The notes below the pieces were generated by a model. The model worked only from the letters and a program-made list of their open reading frames with translations, was not told the DNA's origin and did not search any database. From Catenulispora rubra (GTDB lineage: Bacteria > Actinomycetota > Actinomycetes > Streptomycetales > Catenulisporaceae), in NCBI RefSeq assembly GCF_015356825.1, contig NZ_JAACYW010000111.1:1-33128 (forward strand): 33,128 bases of DNA, read 5' to 3'. This document shows, piece by piece, positions 16,390 through 23,280 of this stretch; the stretch's first letter is position 1, and every line of letters begins with the position of its first letter. Position numbers and translations under genes: made by a program.

Positions 16390-16417
16390 GACCGCAGTAG
16401 GGACTGTAGGTAGACAG

Positions 16418-16443
16418 GAGCGCTGCATCCCTTACCAGCGCTC
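16418..16443. terminator. Hairpin between convergent genes
   Basis: GAGCGCTG (16418-16425) pairs perfectly with CAGCGCTC (16436-16443) around a 10-nt loop. It lies between the ends of ggt and the convergent membrane-protein gene. There is no T-tract, so termination is probable rather than certain. Confidence 0.6.
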
Positions 16444-16478
16444 GAATCCTCGATTCTTGGAATCTGGATCCTGGAATC

Positions 16479-17123
16479 TCAGGGCTGGACCGGGGCTCTC
16501 GGCAGTCTCCGGTCCAGCCAGACGAACACGGCGCCGAGCGCCAGCAGCAGAACAGCGACCATCGCCACGTTCAGCGTCACCCGGGCGTAGCCGTGCGTGC
16601 TCACGTCGATGAACGGATAGGGATACCAGTTCACGACGTGACCGCGGATCAGCGTGAACGCCACCCACGCCAGCGGATACACGGTCGACCATCCCAGGGT
16701 GGCCCAGGCCAGCCGTGGCCGCGGGCCGAACAGCAGCCAGCCGACCACCAGCAGGATCGGTGTGACGACGTGCAGGCCGAGGTCTGCGACGTTGCTCCAG
16801 CCGCCCAGATGCTGCTGCGGCCGCAGCACGACGACGTCGACCAGGCAGGTCACGGTGATGCACAGCAGGGCGTCCAGCAGCGCCACCGGCCACCAGGCGC
16901 CGCGCCGGTCGGGCACCAGGACCAGCGCGATCGCCACGGCCAGCACGATCAGGTTGCTCTGGATCGTGAAGAAGCAGAAGAAGTTGCCGATCCGCGTGCC
17001 GACGGTGAACGGCGACACCTGCGTGTTCTTGTTCGCGGCGGACAGGTAGAACTGGAGCACCAGTGACGCCGCACACACCAGCACGGTGAGCAGGTGCCAG
17101 GCCCGGGCGCGCTCGATGGTCAT
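16479..17123 (-). CDS. Pr6Pr / FAR-17a/AIG1-like membrane protein
   Basis: A 214-residue integral membrane protein with about six helices. The start is ATG 17123 (MTIERARAWHLL); the longer ORF upstream overlaps the met leader promoter and is not membrane-like. Family blocks seen: FTVGTRIGNFFCFFTIQSNLI, HVVTPILLVVGWLLFGP, TLGWSTVYPLAWVAFTLIRG and WYPYPFIDV, which fit the Pr6Pr family. Eukaryotic AIG1/ADTRP relatives are hydrolases of fatty-acid esters of hydroxy fatty acids, but whether the bacterial proteins do this is unknown. It is divergent from the met operon leader with about 115 bp between them. Confidence 0.75.
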   Translation of the reverse strand: MTIERARAWHLLTVLVCAASLVLQFYLSAANKNTQVSPFTVGTRIGNFFCFFTIQSNLIVLAVAIALVLVPDRRGAWWPVALLDALLCITVTCLVDVVVLRPQQHLGGWSNVADLGLHVVTPILLVVGWLLFGPRPRLAWATLGWSTVYPLAWVAFTLIRGHVVNWYPYPFIDVSTHGYARVTLNVAMVAVLLLALGAVFVWLDRRLPRAPVQP

Positions 17124-17224
17124 GCGTTGACGATATCGGCCGAGGTGGCGCCGGGATCTGAACCGGGCGTGGACTCGTGTCGTCTCACGGACTGGACCGG
17201 TAAGCCCCAAAAGGGCGATGCACC

Positions 17225-17238
17225 TATAGTCATTTACA
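17225..17238 (+). promoter_or_regulatory. Candidate -10 box for a leaderless transcript of the met/cys leader ORF
   Basis: TATAGT (17225-17230) fits the actinobacterial TANNNT -10 pattern and ends 7 nt before the A of ATG 17238, so transcription would begin at or next to the start codon. No convincing -35 box is seen, as is common for such promoters. No Shine-Dalgarno precedes the ATG, which also favours leaderless translation. Confidence 0.6.
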
Positions 17239-17330
17239 TGATCGCCAACGAGACGTCCCGCATGCCCGCCGCCATCATGGCGCCGCGGATGATGCGTTGC
17301 TGCGTCTCTTGTCGAATGTGTAGCTGCTGA
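17238..17330 (+). CDS. Cys/Met-rich leader peptide, predicted attenuator ORF of metNIQ
   Basis: A 30-codon ORF (ATG to TGA) whose last 13 residues read MMRCCVSCRMCSC. In total it has six Met (including the start) and five Cys, far above chance. Two of the five Cys codons are TGT, which is rare in such GC-rich coding. It lies 177 bp upstream of metN, in the same direction. It is followed at once by a hairpin overlapping its stop and then by alternative stem-loops. Polycysteine leaderless short ORFs are known as cysteine-responsive attenuators in mycobacteria; this one adds Met codons and precedes a methionine-type importer. Predicted role: ribosome stalling when charged Cys-tRNA and/or Met-tRNA is short changes downstream RNA folding and raises metNIQ expression. 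Confidence 0.72.
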   Translation: MIANETSRMPAAIMAPRMMRCCVSCRMCSC

Positions 17331-17473
17331 GTCTCCCTCAGCTTCCGGCATCGCCCCTGCGGGGCTCCTCTGCCGGCCTGCGTGGGGCCCAACCTGCGGA
17401 TTCTCCCTGTTTCGCAGGTTCTAGTAGCTCCTCCCCTTTGTAAGCCTTAGCGGCGCGCCATTTGTTGCGCGCC
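17326..17473 (+). promoter_or_regulatory. Attenuator-like RNA structures between leader ORF and metN
   Basis: Four stems are visible. (1) GCTGAG 17326-17331 / CTCAGC 17337-17342 covers the leader stop codon. (2) CCGGCA 17345-17350 / TGCCGG 17371-17376 encloses GCCCC 17353-17357 / GGGGC 17361-17365. (3) AACCTGCG 17391-17398 / CGCAGGTT 17413-17420. (4) GGCGCGC 17452-17458 / GCGCGCC 17467-17473, just before the metN ribosome-binding site. CCTGCG occurs three times (17356, 17377, 17393), and each copy could pair with CGCAGG at 17413-17418, giving mutually exclusive folds as in attenuators. No SAM-I/SAM-IV riboswitch or T-box core sequence was recognised. Confidence 0.6.
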
Positions 17474-17507
17474 CGCCGCCGCGTGTCGCGGTTCATTGGA
17501 AAGCATC

Positions 17508-18566
17508 ATGATTGAAATAAAAAACCTGACAAAGGTTTACCCTGCCCGCGATCGGCCGGTCACCGCCCTGGACGGCGTGGACCTGAGCGTCGCGGCCGGC
17601 GAGGTTTACGGCGTCGTCGGCCAGTCCGGGGCTGGCAAGAGCACGCTGATCCGCTGCGTGAACCTGCTGGAGCGCCCCACCTCCGGCACGGTGACCGTGG
17701 CCGGGCGCGAGCTCACCGCGCTGTCCGGACGGCAGCTGCGCGCCGAGCGCCGCCGCATCGGCATGGTGTTCCAGCACTTCAACCTGCTCTCCAGCCGCAC
17801 CGCGCGGGAGAACGTCGAGCTGCCGCTGGAGATCGAGGGCCGGCTGACCCGCCGCGAGCGCCGGGCGAAGGCCGAGGAGCTGCTGGACGTGGTGGGCCTG
17901 GCCGACCGCGCCGGCGCCCACCCGGCGCAGCTGTCCGGCGGGCAGAAGCAGCGGGTCGGGATCGCGCGGGCGCTGGCCGCCGATCCGCACGTGCTGCTCT
18001 CCGACGAGGCCACCTCGGCGCTGGACCCGGAGACCACCCGCAGCGTGCTGAAGCTGCTCAAGGAGGTCAACGAGCGGCTCGGCGTCACGGTGCTGCTGAT
18101 CACGCACGAGATGGAGGTCGTCAAGGCGGTCTGCGACAGCGCGGCGCTGATGCGCGACGGCCGGATCGCCGAGTCCGGGACCATCTCGGAGCTGCTGACG
18201 CGGGAGCACTCGGAGCTGGCGCGAGAGCTGTTCCAGCTCGGTCCGGCGCCGGAATCCTCGGGCCTGCCCGACACCACGGTCCTGGACGTCACCTTCCACG
18301 GCGACTCCACCGCGCAGCCGCTGGTCTCGCAGCTGGCGCGGACGTACTCGGTCGACGTCACGATCCTGGGCGCGGCCATCGAGACGGTGAACGGACAGAC
18401 CGTGGGGCGGATGCGGATCGGGCTGCCGGGGCGGTTCGAGGAGAACGTCGTGCCGATCGGGTTCCTGCGCGAGCGGGGACTGAATGTCGAGGTCGTCGCA
18501 GCGGGAGCCTCGCCTGGAGCCCCATCCGGCGGCACCGGGCACTCGCTTGAGGAGGTCGCGTCGTGA
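17508..18566 (+). CDS. metN: Methionine ABC importer ATP-binding protein
   Basis: A 352-residue ABC ATPase that powers uptake of methionine (possibly also other sulfur amino acids). Walker A GQSGAGKST is at 38-46, the Q-loop in VFQHFN, signature LSGGQKQR at 142-149, and Walker B VLLSDE at 162-167, followed by the D-loop SALD. The C-terminal NIL domain (about 265-340, VLDVTFHGDS ... RMRIGLPGR) binds methionine and inhibits transport in the family. The ATG at 17508 follows GGAAAG by 4 nt; the TTG at 17496 is inferior. The first codons are unusually AT-rich (ATT GAA ATA AAA AAC), probably keeping the initiation site unfolded after the attenuator. It overlaps metI by 4 bp. Confidence 0.95.
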   Translation: MIEIKNLTKVYPARDRPVTALDGVDLSVAAGEVYGVVGQSGAGKSTLIRCVNLLERPTSGTVTVAGRELTALSGRQLRAERRRIGMVFQHFNLLSSRTARENVELPLEIEGRLTRRERRAKAEELLDVVGLADRAGAHPAQLSGGQKQRVGIARALAADPHVLLSDEATSALDPETTRSVLKLLKEVNERLGVTVLLITHEMEVVKAVCDSAALMRDGRIAESGTISELLTREHSELARELFQLGPAPESSGLPDTTVLDVTFHGDSTAQPLVSQLARTYSVDVTILGAAIETVNGQTVGRMRIGLPGRFEENVVPIGFLRERGLNVEVVAAGASPGAPSGGTGHSLEEVAS

Positions 18567-19219
18567 GCTGGTCGGACATGCAGCCGCTGCTGTGGCAGGC
18601 GACCCTGGAGACGGTGCAGATGGTCGGCTGGTCGGCGCTGTTCACGGTGCTGATCGGGCTGCCGGTCGGACTGCTGCTGGTCCTCACCGACCGCGGCGGC
18701 CTGCTGGCGAACCTGCCTGCGAACAAGGCGTTGGGGACCGTGGTGAACGTGGGGCGCTCGCTGCCGTTCATCATCCTGCTGATCGCCATCACGCCGTTCA
18801 CCCGCGGGATCGTCGGGACCACCATCGGCGTGGACGCCGCGATCGTGCCGCTGGCCGTCGGCGCCGTGCCGTTCTTCGCCCGGCTGGTGGAGACCGCGGT
18901 GCGCGAGGTCGACAGGGGCCTGATCGAGGCCTCGGCGGCGATGGGCGCCTCGCACCTGGCCACGGTCCGCAAAGTCCTGCTCCCCGAGTCGCTGCCGGCG
19001 CTGGTCAGCGGCCTGACGACGACCGTGGTCGCGCTGGTCGGCTACTCGGCGATGGCCGGGGCGATCGGCGGCGGGGGCCTGGGCGACCTGGCCATCCGCT
19101 ACGGCTACCAGCGCTTCGAGAACGGGCTCATGATCGCCACGGTCGTGCTGCTGATCGTCCTCGTCCAGATCGTCCAGTGGCTCGGCGACTTCGCCGCCAA
19201 GCGGCTGGCCCACCGGTAA
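18563..19219 (+). CDS. metI: Methionine ABC importer permease
   Basis: A 218-residue inner-membrane permease with about five helices. It starts with GTG in a GTGA overlap with the metN stop, behind a GAGGAGG ribosome-binding site. Family blocks: TLETVQMVGWSALFTVLIGLPVG, NVGRSLPFIILLIAITPFTRGIVGT, and the ABC-coupling EAA loop EASAAMGASHLATVRKVLLPESLPAL, then GYSAMAGAIGGGGLGDLAIRYGY. Length and motifs are normal for MetI. It forms the channel with metN and receives substrate from the lipoprotein metQ next door. Confidence 0.95.
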   Translation: MSWSDMQPLLWQATLETVQMVGWSALFTVLIGLPVGLLLVLTDRGGLLANLPANKALGTVVNVGRSLPFIILLIAITPFTRGIVGTTIGVDAAIVPLAVGAVPFFARLVETAVREVDRGLIEASAAMGASHLATVRKVLLPESLPALVSGLTTTVVALVGYSAMAGAIGGGGLGDLAIRYGYQRFENGLMIATVVLLIVLVQIVQWLGDFAAKRLAHR

Positions 19220-19271
19220 CCACCCCGGCCATCCCCCTCCTTCAGTACACGGAAGAAAGAAGACCTTGTTC

Positions 19272-20126
19272 ATGCGCAACAAGAAGCTCGCCGCGTCCCT
19301 GACCGCCCTCGTCGGCGTCCTGGCCGTGGGTCTGACCGCCTGCTCCTCGTCGAAGTCCGCGGGCTCCTCCGGCTCCTCGGCCGCGGGCTCCTCCGGCGGC
19401 GTCGACTCGATCACCGTCGCGGCCTCCCCGATCCCGCACGCGCAGATCCTGGACTACATCCGCGACAACCTGGCGGCCAAGGCCGGGCTGAAGCTGACGG
19501 TGAAGGAGTTCACCGACTACGTCCAGCCGAACCTGGCCACCCAGGACGGCGAGGTCGGCGCGAACTACTTCCAGCACCAGCCCTACCTCGACGACTTCAA
19601 CAAGAACAAGGGCACCGACCTGGTCCCGGTCGTCGGCGTCCATCTGGAGCCGCTGGGCCTGTACTCGCACAAGGCGAAGTCCCTGGACCAGATCAAGGAC
19701 GGCGCCACCGTCGCGGTCCCGAACGACGCCACCAACGAGGGCCGGGCGCTGAAGCTGCTGGCCGACAACAACCTGATCACCCTCAAGCCCGGCGCCGGCG
19801 CCACCGCCACGGAGAAGGACGTCGCGAGCAACCCCAAGCACCTGAAGTTCAAGCCGCTGGAGGCCGCCGAGCTCCCCCGCGCCCTCGACGACGTGGACGC
19901 CGCGGTGATCAACGGCAACTACGCGCTGCAGGCGAAGCTGACGCCGAGCAAGGACGCGCTGGCGCTGGAGAAGACGGCCGGGAACCCCTACGTCAACATC
20001 CTGGTGGTGAAGAAGGGGCACGAGAACGACCCGGCGGTGAAGAAGCTGGCCACGCTGCTGACCTCGGACCAGGTGAAGCAGTACATCGAGAAGACGTTCA
20101 ACGGGTCGGTGATACCGGCGAGCTGA
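19272..20126 (+). CDS. metQ: Methionine-binding lipoprotein (NlpA/MetQ family)
   Basis: A 284-residue extracytoplasmic substrate-binding protein. The signal peptide ends in lipobox LTAC, with Cys24 as the lipidation site, followed by a Ser/Gly/Ala linker to about residue 40. The binding fold shows family blocks FTDYVQPNLATQDGEVGANYFQHQPYLDD, VHLEPLGLYSHK and AVPNDATNEGRALKLL. The start is ATG 19272; an in-frame TTG two codons earlier is less likely. It lies 52 bp after metI, closes the operon, and is followed by a hairpin. Whether the ligand is L-Met, D-Met or a Cys derivative cannot be read; the Cys-rich leader keeps a cysteine-related substrate possible. Confidence 0.94.
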   Translation: MRNKKLAASLTALVGVLAVGLTACSSSKSAGSSGSSAAGSSGGVDSITVAASPIPHAQILDYIRDNLAAKAGLKLTVKEFTDYVQPNLATQDGEVGANYFQHQPYLDDFNKNKGTDLVPVVGVHLEPLGLYSHKAKSLDQIKDGATVAVPNDATNEGRALKLLADNNLITLKPGAGATATEKDVASNPKHLKFKPLEAAELPRALDDVDAAVINGNYALQAKLTPSKDALALEKTAGNPYVNILVVKKGHENDPAVKKLATLLTSDQVKQYIEKTFNGSVIPAS

Positions 20127-20145
20127 GTTCTGCTTCTGACTACTG

Positions 20146-20177
20146 CCGGCCCGGCCGCAGTCATGTTCCCGGGCCGG
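20146..20177. terminator. Hairpin terminator after metQ
   Basis: CCGGCCCGG (20146-20154) pairs perfectly with CCGGGCCGG (20169-20177) around a 14-nt loop. It lies 20 bp past the metQ stop and can also serve the convergent exporter gene. Confidence 0.75.
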
Positions 20178-20254
20178 ATCGCCGGGCTCGCAGCCGATCG
20201 CTTCTGGAGACAGGGGCGGTCGGCTGCGGGCTTTCCTCAACTGAACTGTCCAAC

Positions 20255-20869
20255 TCAGCTTCTGGCAACCATCGCGACGCCGAGCGTGATCATCGTGACC
20301 GCGATGATGCCGTCCAGCACGCGCCAGGCCTTGGGCCGCGCGAGCACCTTCCCGAGGCGGCGGGCGCCGAATCCGAGGCCTGAGAACCACAAGACGCTGC
20401 CAGTGGTCGCACCGAGGGCGAAGTACCAGTGCATGCTGCCGTAGCTGTTGCCGACGGTGCCCAGCAGCAGGACCGTGTCGAGGTAGACGTGGGGGTTGAG
20501 CCAGGTCAGCGCCAGGCAGGTCAGAACCGCTGTGCGCAGGGACTTCTCCCCCGTTCCGTCGGCGGCCAGGTGGTCCTGTTGCCGCCAGGCGCGGCGGGCG
20601 GCGAGCAGGCCGTAGGTCACCAGGAACGCGGCGCCGATCCAGGCGATCGCGGTCACCACCGTCGGCATCGAGCGCACGAGTGCGCCCAGGCCGCCGATGC
20701 CGGCCGCGATCAGGACCGCGTCGGAGGCCGCACAGATCGCGACGATCGGGGTGACGTGCTCGCGGCGGATGCCCTGGCGCAGGACGTAGGCGTTCTGCGC
20801 GCCGATCGCGACGATCAGGGACAGGCCGGTGCCGAGGCCGGCCGCGGAGGCCGCGAGGGGGGTGGTCAT
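20255..20869 (-). CDS. LysE/ArgO-family amino acid exporter
   Basis: A 204-residue, six-helix exporter of basic amino acids (lysine/arginine type). Family motif GLSLIVAIGAQNAYVLRQGIRREHV is at the N-terminus, then AICAASDAVLIAAGIGGLG, and ALTWLNPHVYLDTVLLLGTVG with the conserved Asn-Pro-His. The start is ATG 20869 (MTTPLAAS); the ORF extends further upstream only through the regulator's territory. It is divergent from a LysR regulator with 67 bp between starts, the classic lysE-lysG / argO-argP layout in which the regulator senses intracellular Lys/Arg and switches on export. Confidence 0.93.
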   Translation of the reverse strand: MTTPLAASAAGLGTGLSLIVAIGAQNAYVLRQGIRREHVTPIVAICAASDAVLIAAGIGGLGALVRSMPTVVTAIAWIGAAFLVTYGLLAARRAWRQQDHLAADGTGEKSLRTAVLTCLALTWLNPHVYLDTVLLLGTVGNSYGSMHWYFALGATTGSVLWFSGLGFGARRLGKVLARPKAWRVLDGIIAVTMITLGVAMVARS

Positions 20870-20907
20870 GAGCACGATGTTAGGAAGGTGTGTGATCCAC
20901 AGGCCAG

Positions 20908-20937
20908 CTAACTTTTCTTGCGTATCATTAGAGATCA
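20908..20937. promoter_or_regulatory. Divergent exporter/regulator control region: dyad and leaderless -10
   Basis: This is a locally AT-rich stretch. CTAA (20908-20911) and TTAG (20928-20931) form a dyad of LysR type around 16 nt. TATCAT (20923-20928) fits TANNNT and ends 8 nt before the regulator ATG at 20937, suggesting a leaderless regulator mRNA whose promoter lies inside its own binding site. This is inference from pattern only. Confidence 0.5.
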
Positions 20938-21899
20938 TGATGACGGACCTACCGCTGGACCACGTGCGGACCCTGCTGGTGGCGGTGGACGCCGGGACGT
21001 TCGAGGCCGCGGCGCGGATCCTGCACGTCACGCCGTCCGCGGTCAGCCAGCGGATCAAGGCGTTGGAGCAGCGGACGGGGCGGGTGCTGCTGGTGCGGTC
21101 CAAGCCGCTGCGGCCGACCGAGTCCGGCGTCGCGGTGGTGCGGTTCGCGCGGCAGTTGGCGTGGCTGGAGGACAGCGCGCGTGCGGAGCTGGGGCTTGCC
21201 GGGGCGGGGGCTTCGGGTTCCGGCGGCGACAGTGGCGACGGCACCGGCTCCGGCGGCCCGGGCCGCGGCGTGCCGGTGCAGACGCTGTCGATCGCGGTCA
21301 ACTCCGACTCGCTGAGCACGTGGTTTCCCGAGGTGACAGCCCGTTTCAGCGCCGACGCGGCGGTCTGCTTCGACCTCCATCGCGAGGACCAGGACTACAC
21401 GGACGAGTTGCTTCGGGCCGGGCTGGTGATGGCGGCCGTCTCGTCGTCGCCGAAGCCGGTGCAGGGATGCGTTGTGCGGCCGTTGGCGCGGATGCGATAC
21501 CGCGCCGTGGCCACGCACGGGTTCGTCCGGCGGTGGCTGCCGGACGGCGTCGGGGCGACCGACCTGGCCGCCGCGCTCGCCGTCGCGCCGGTCATCATCT
21601 TCAACCGCAAGGACGACCTACAGGACGGCTTCCTGCGCAGCATCGGGGTCACAGCCAGCGGACCTCGCCACTACCTGCCGGCGACCGACGCCTACCTCTA
21701 CGCGGTGGAGTCCGGGTTCGGGTGGGGGCTGATCCCGGACGTGCAGGCGAGGCAGTTCGGGCAGGTGGAGTTGGTGGAGCTGGCGCCGGAGCGGCCGGTC
21801 GACGTGCCGCTGTACTGGCAGCAGTGGAAGCTCGCGCCGGCGTTGTTGAGCGAGGTCGGTGAGGTGGCGGCGGAGGTCGCGGCGCGGCGGTTGGGGTAG
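20937..21899 (+). CDS. LysR-type regulator, LysG/ArgP family
   Basis: A 320-residue transcription factor expected to activate the divergent exporter in response to lysine or arginine. The N-terminal winged HTH (residues 1-60) reads DHVRTLLVAVDAGTFEAAARILHVTPSAVSQRIKALEQRTGRVLLVR, characteristic of ArgP/LysG. The effector domain (about 115-315) includes SDSLSTWFPEV and the ending DVPLYWQQWKL seen in this subfamily. Unusual: a Gly/Ser/Asp-rich insert of about 25 residues (about 85-112) between the linker helix and effector domain. A second ATG directly follows the first, so the start could be 20940. Confidence 0.92.
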   Translation: MMTDLPLDHVRTLLVAVDAGTFEAAARILHVTPSAVSQRIKALEQRTGRVLLVRSKPLRPTESGVAVVRFARQLAWLEDSARAELGLAGAGASGSGGDSGDGTGSGGPGRGVPVQTLSIAVNSDSLSTWFPEVTARFSADAAVCFDLHREDQDYTDELLRAGLVMAAVSSSPKPVQGCVVRPLARMRYRAVATHGFVRRWLPDGVGATDLAAALAVAPVIIFNRKDDLQDGFLRSIGVTASGPRHYLPATDAYLYAVESGFGWGLIPDVQARQFGQVELVELAPERPVDVPLYWQQWKLAPALLSEVGEVAAEVAARRLG

Positions 21900-21910
21900 A
21901 CCGCCACACC

Positions 21911-22693
21911 TCAAATCCCGAACCGCGCCGCCAACCCGTCCAACATCGCCTCCAGCCCCAACTCGAACTCCCCCTCCGCGTCCACCGGCGCCAGCCCCTC
22001 CATCACGAGCTTCGCGAACAGCGGATACCGCCCGCTGCGCAGCAGCCACTGCATGTTCGAGCGCAGCAGAAGCCTGACATCCCCGTCCGTCCCGTACCCG
22101 CGCCGCTCCAGCATCGTCCGCTGGTTCACCTCGCCGTCGGTGGCGCCGCGCGCGTAGGAATCCAGAGCCCTGATGAGCTGCATCTTCTGATCCCCGGTCA
22201 GCGGCAACGGCTCCAGGGCGGCGAGCATGCGCTCCAAAACCAGGTTGCGGTTGGGCGTCAGGCTGGTCGGGACCTGCGCCTGGGCCGCCGGGAGCCAGGG
22301 GTGCGCGAGCGTGGTGTCGCGGCGGCGGCGCGCGGCCTCGCGGAACACCGCGCGCCAGTCGTCCGGGTCGGCGAGGAGTTCGGACGCGGTGCCCACCACG
22401 TCTGTCATCAGCTCCAGCAGTTCGTCCTTGCTGTTCACGTACCGGTACAGGGCCATCGTCGCCACGCCCAGGCTTTCGGCCAGCTTGCGCATCGACACGG
22501 CGTCCAAGCCCTCGGCGTCGGCCAGGGCGATGGCGGCCTCGGCGATGCGCTCGTGGCTCAGGGTCGTGCGGGCGCCTCGGGGGGCGTCGATGCGCTCCCA
22601 GATCGTCGGCGGGGTCGGGACGTCAGGCGCCGCCGACTCCGCCGGCCCGTCCGATTCCGCCGCCGGGTCGCACCCGCTCTTGGTCTTCGCCAT
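21911..22693 (-). CDS. TetR-family regulator (TetR_C-type effector domain)
   Basis: A 260-residue repressor. The start ATG at 22693 (MAKTKSGCDP) follows GGGAGG on the minus strand. After a disordered 40-residue N-terminus, the HTH spans about 43-90 (LSHERIAEAAIALADAEGLDAVSMRKLAESLGVATMALYRYVNSKDELL). The ligand domain, with LTPNRNLVLERMLAALEPL, resembles the tetracycline-repressor-like C-terminal family. It is divergent from a truncated FMN reductase gene, with a large palindrome between them that is its probable operator. It likely controls itself and the reductase; the inducer is unknown. Confidence 0.9.
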   Translation of the reverse strand: MAKTKSGCDPAAESDGPAESAAPDVPTPPTIWERIDAPRGARTTLSHERIAEAAIALADAEGLDAVSMRKLAESLGVATMALYRYVNSKDELLELMTDVVGTASELLADPDDWRAVFREAARRRRDTTLAHPWLPAAQAQVPTSLTPNRNLVLERMLAALEPLPLTGDQKMQLIRALDSYARGATDGEVNQRTMLERRGYGTDGDVRLLLRSNMQWLLRSGRYPLFAKLVMEGLAPVDAEGEFELGLEAMLDGLAARFGI

Positions 22694-22743
22694 GCCGAAA
22701 GCCTCCCATGGGCTCGGAAACGCGGGCCCGCGCTCCCGCCTTG

Positions 22744-22796
22744 TGTACATCGTACGCTCTGTTGTACGGTGTACGCATCGGCGCGTACACCGTACA
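22744..22796. promoter_or_regulatory. TetR operator: 14-bp perfect inverted repeat plus a third half-site
   Basis: TGTACGGTGTACGC (22763-22776) and its exact reverse complement (22783-22796) flank ATCGGC. A related half-site TGTACATCGTACGC (22744-22757) lies upstream. All are in the gap between the divergent tetR and FMN-reductase genes, so binding would cover both promoters. Confidence 0.85.
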
Positions 22797-22834
22797 CATC
22801 AGCGCCACGCCATTCACTCCCCAGGGGGATCACC

Positions 22835-23218
22835 ATGACCACCGCGACCGCTACGGCGGACATCACCGAAGCCGACGCGCACGAAACAGCCGCCACGCCG
22901 ACCGCGACCCCCGACCCGCTCCGCGTGGCCGTCATCATCGGCAGCACCCGCACCGGCCGCTTCGCCCCCGTCGTCACCGACTGGTTCGTCACGCGCGCCG
23001 CCGAGAGCCACCCGGGCCTCGACCTCGACGTCATCGACCTGGCGGAGACCGACCTTCCGCTGACCATGACCGACTTCGGGCAGCCCCGCCCCGAACCGGT
23101 CGCGGCCCTGGCCCCGCGCCTGGCCGGCGCGGACGCCTTCGTGATCGTCACGCCGGAGTACAACCACTGGACCGCCACGACCCTGCGCGCCGGACGCCGG
23201 CAGACCGCCGCCGGCTGA
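22835..23218 (+). pseudogene. NADPH-dependent FMN reductase, C-terminally truncated
   Basis: A 127-residue ORF with a GGGGGA ribosome-binding site upstream. After a 30-residue Thr/Ala-rich N-terminus it begins a flavodoxin-like FMN reductase: VAVIIGSTRTGRFAPVVTDWF (phosphate-binding loop) and FVIVTPEYNH (flavin-contact motif). In intact relatives this motif is followed by the SFPAALKNAID helix and about 70 further residues. Here the sequence switches after EYNH to WTATTLRAGRRQTAAG and stops. The remainder is not found in the other frames before the next gene's operator, so a deletion removed the 3' half. It is probably non-functional, though the regulator and operator remain intact. Confidence 0.8.
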
Positions 23219-23222
23219 AACC

Positions 23223-23260
23223 TTGCGCTGAGCGCAAATAAATAATTGCGCTGAGCGCAA
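23223..23260. promoter_or_regulatory. Tandem TetR operators TTGCGCTGAGCGCAA x2
   Basis: Two identical palindromes (7-bp arms around a central G) at 23223-23237 and 23246-23260, centres 23 bp apart, separated by an AT-only spacer. AATAAT (23241-23246) matches the -10 consensus at five of six bases and overlaps the second operator. The sites lie 20-58 bp before the GTG of the second tetR, indicating autorepression. Confidence 0.88.
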
Positions 23261-23280
23261 GTTCGGGAGAAGGTGGACCC

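Noticed and set aside
14353..16428. 691-codon minus-strand frame opposite ggt
   Set aside because: Antisense of a well-conserved gamma-glutamyltransferase; Arg/Val/Gln-rich composition with no domain.
17145..17225. tRNA gene on the minus strand (GGTTCAGATCC followed by GCGCCACC)
   Set aside because: The putative T-arm does not pair properly and there is no matching acceptor stem or anticodon arm upstream.
17124..17507. SAM riboswitch or T-box upstream of metN
   Set aside because: No SAM-I/SAM-IV core and no T-box GGTGG-type sequence was found. The Cys/Met leader ORF with alternative stems explains the region better.
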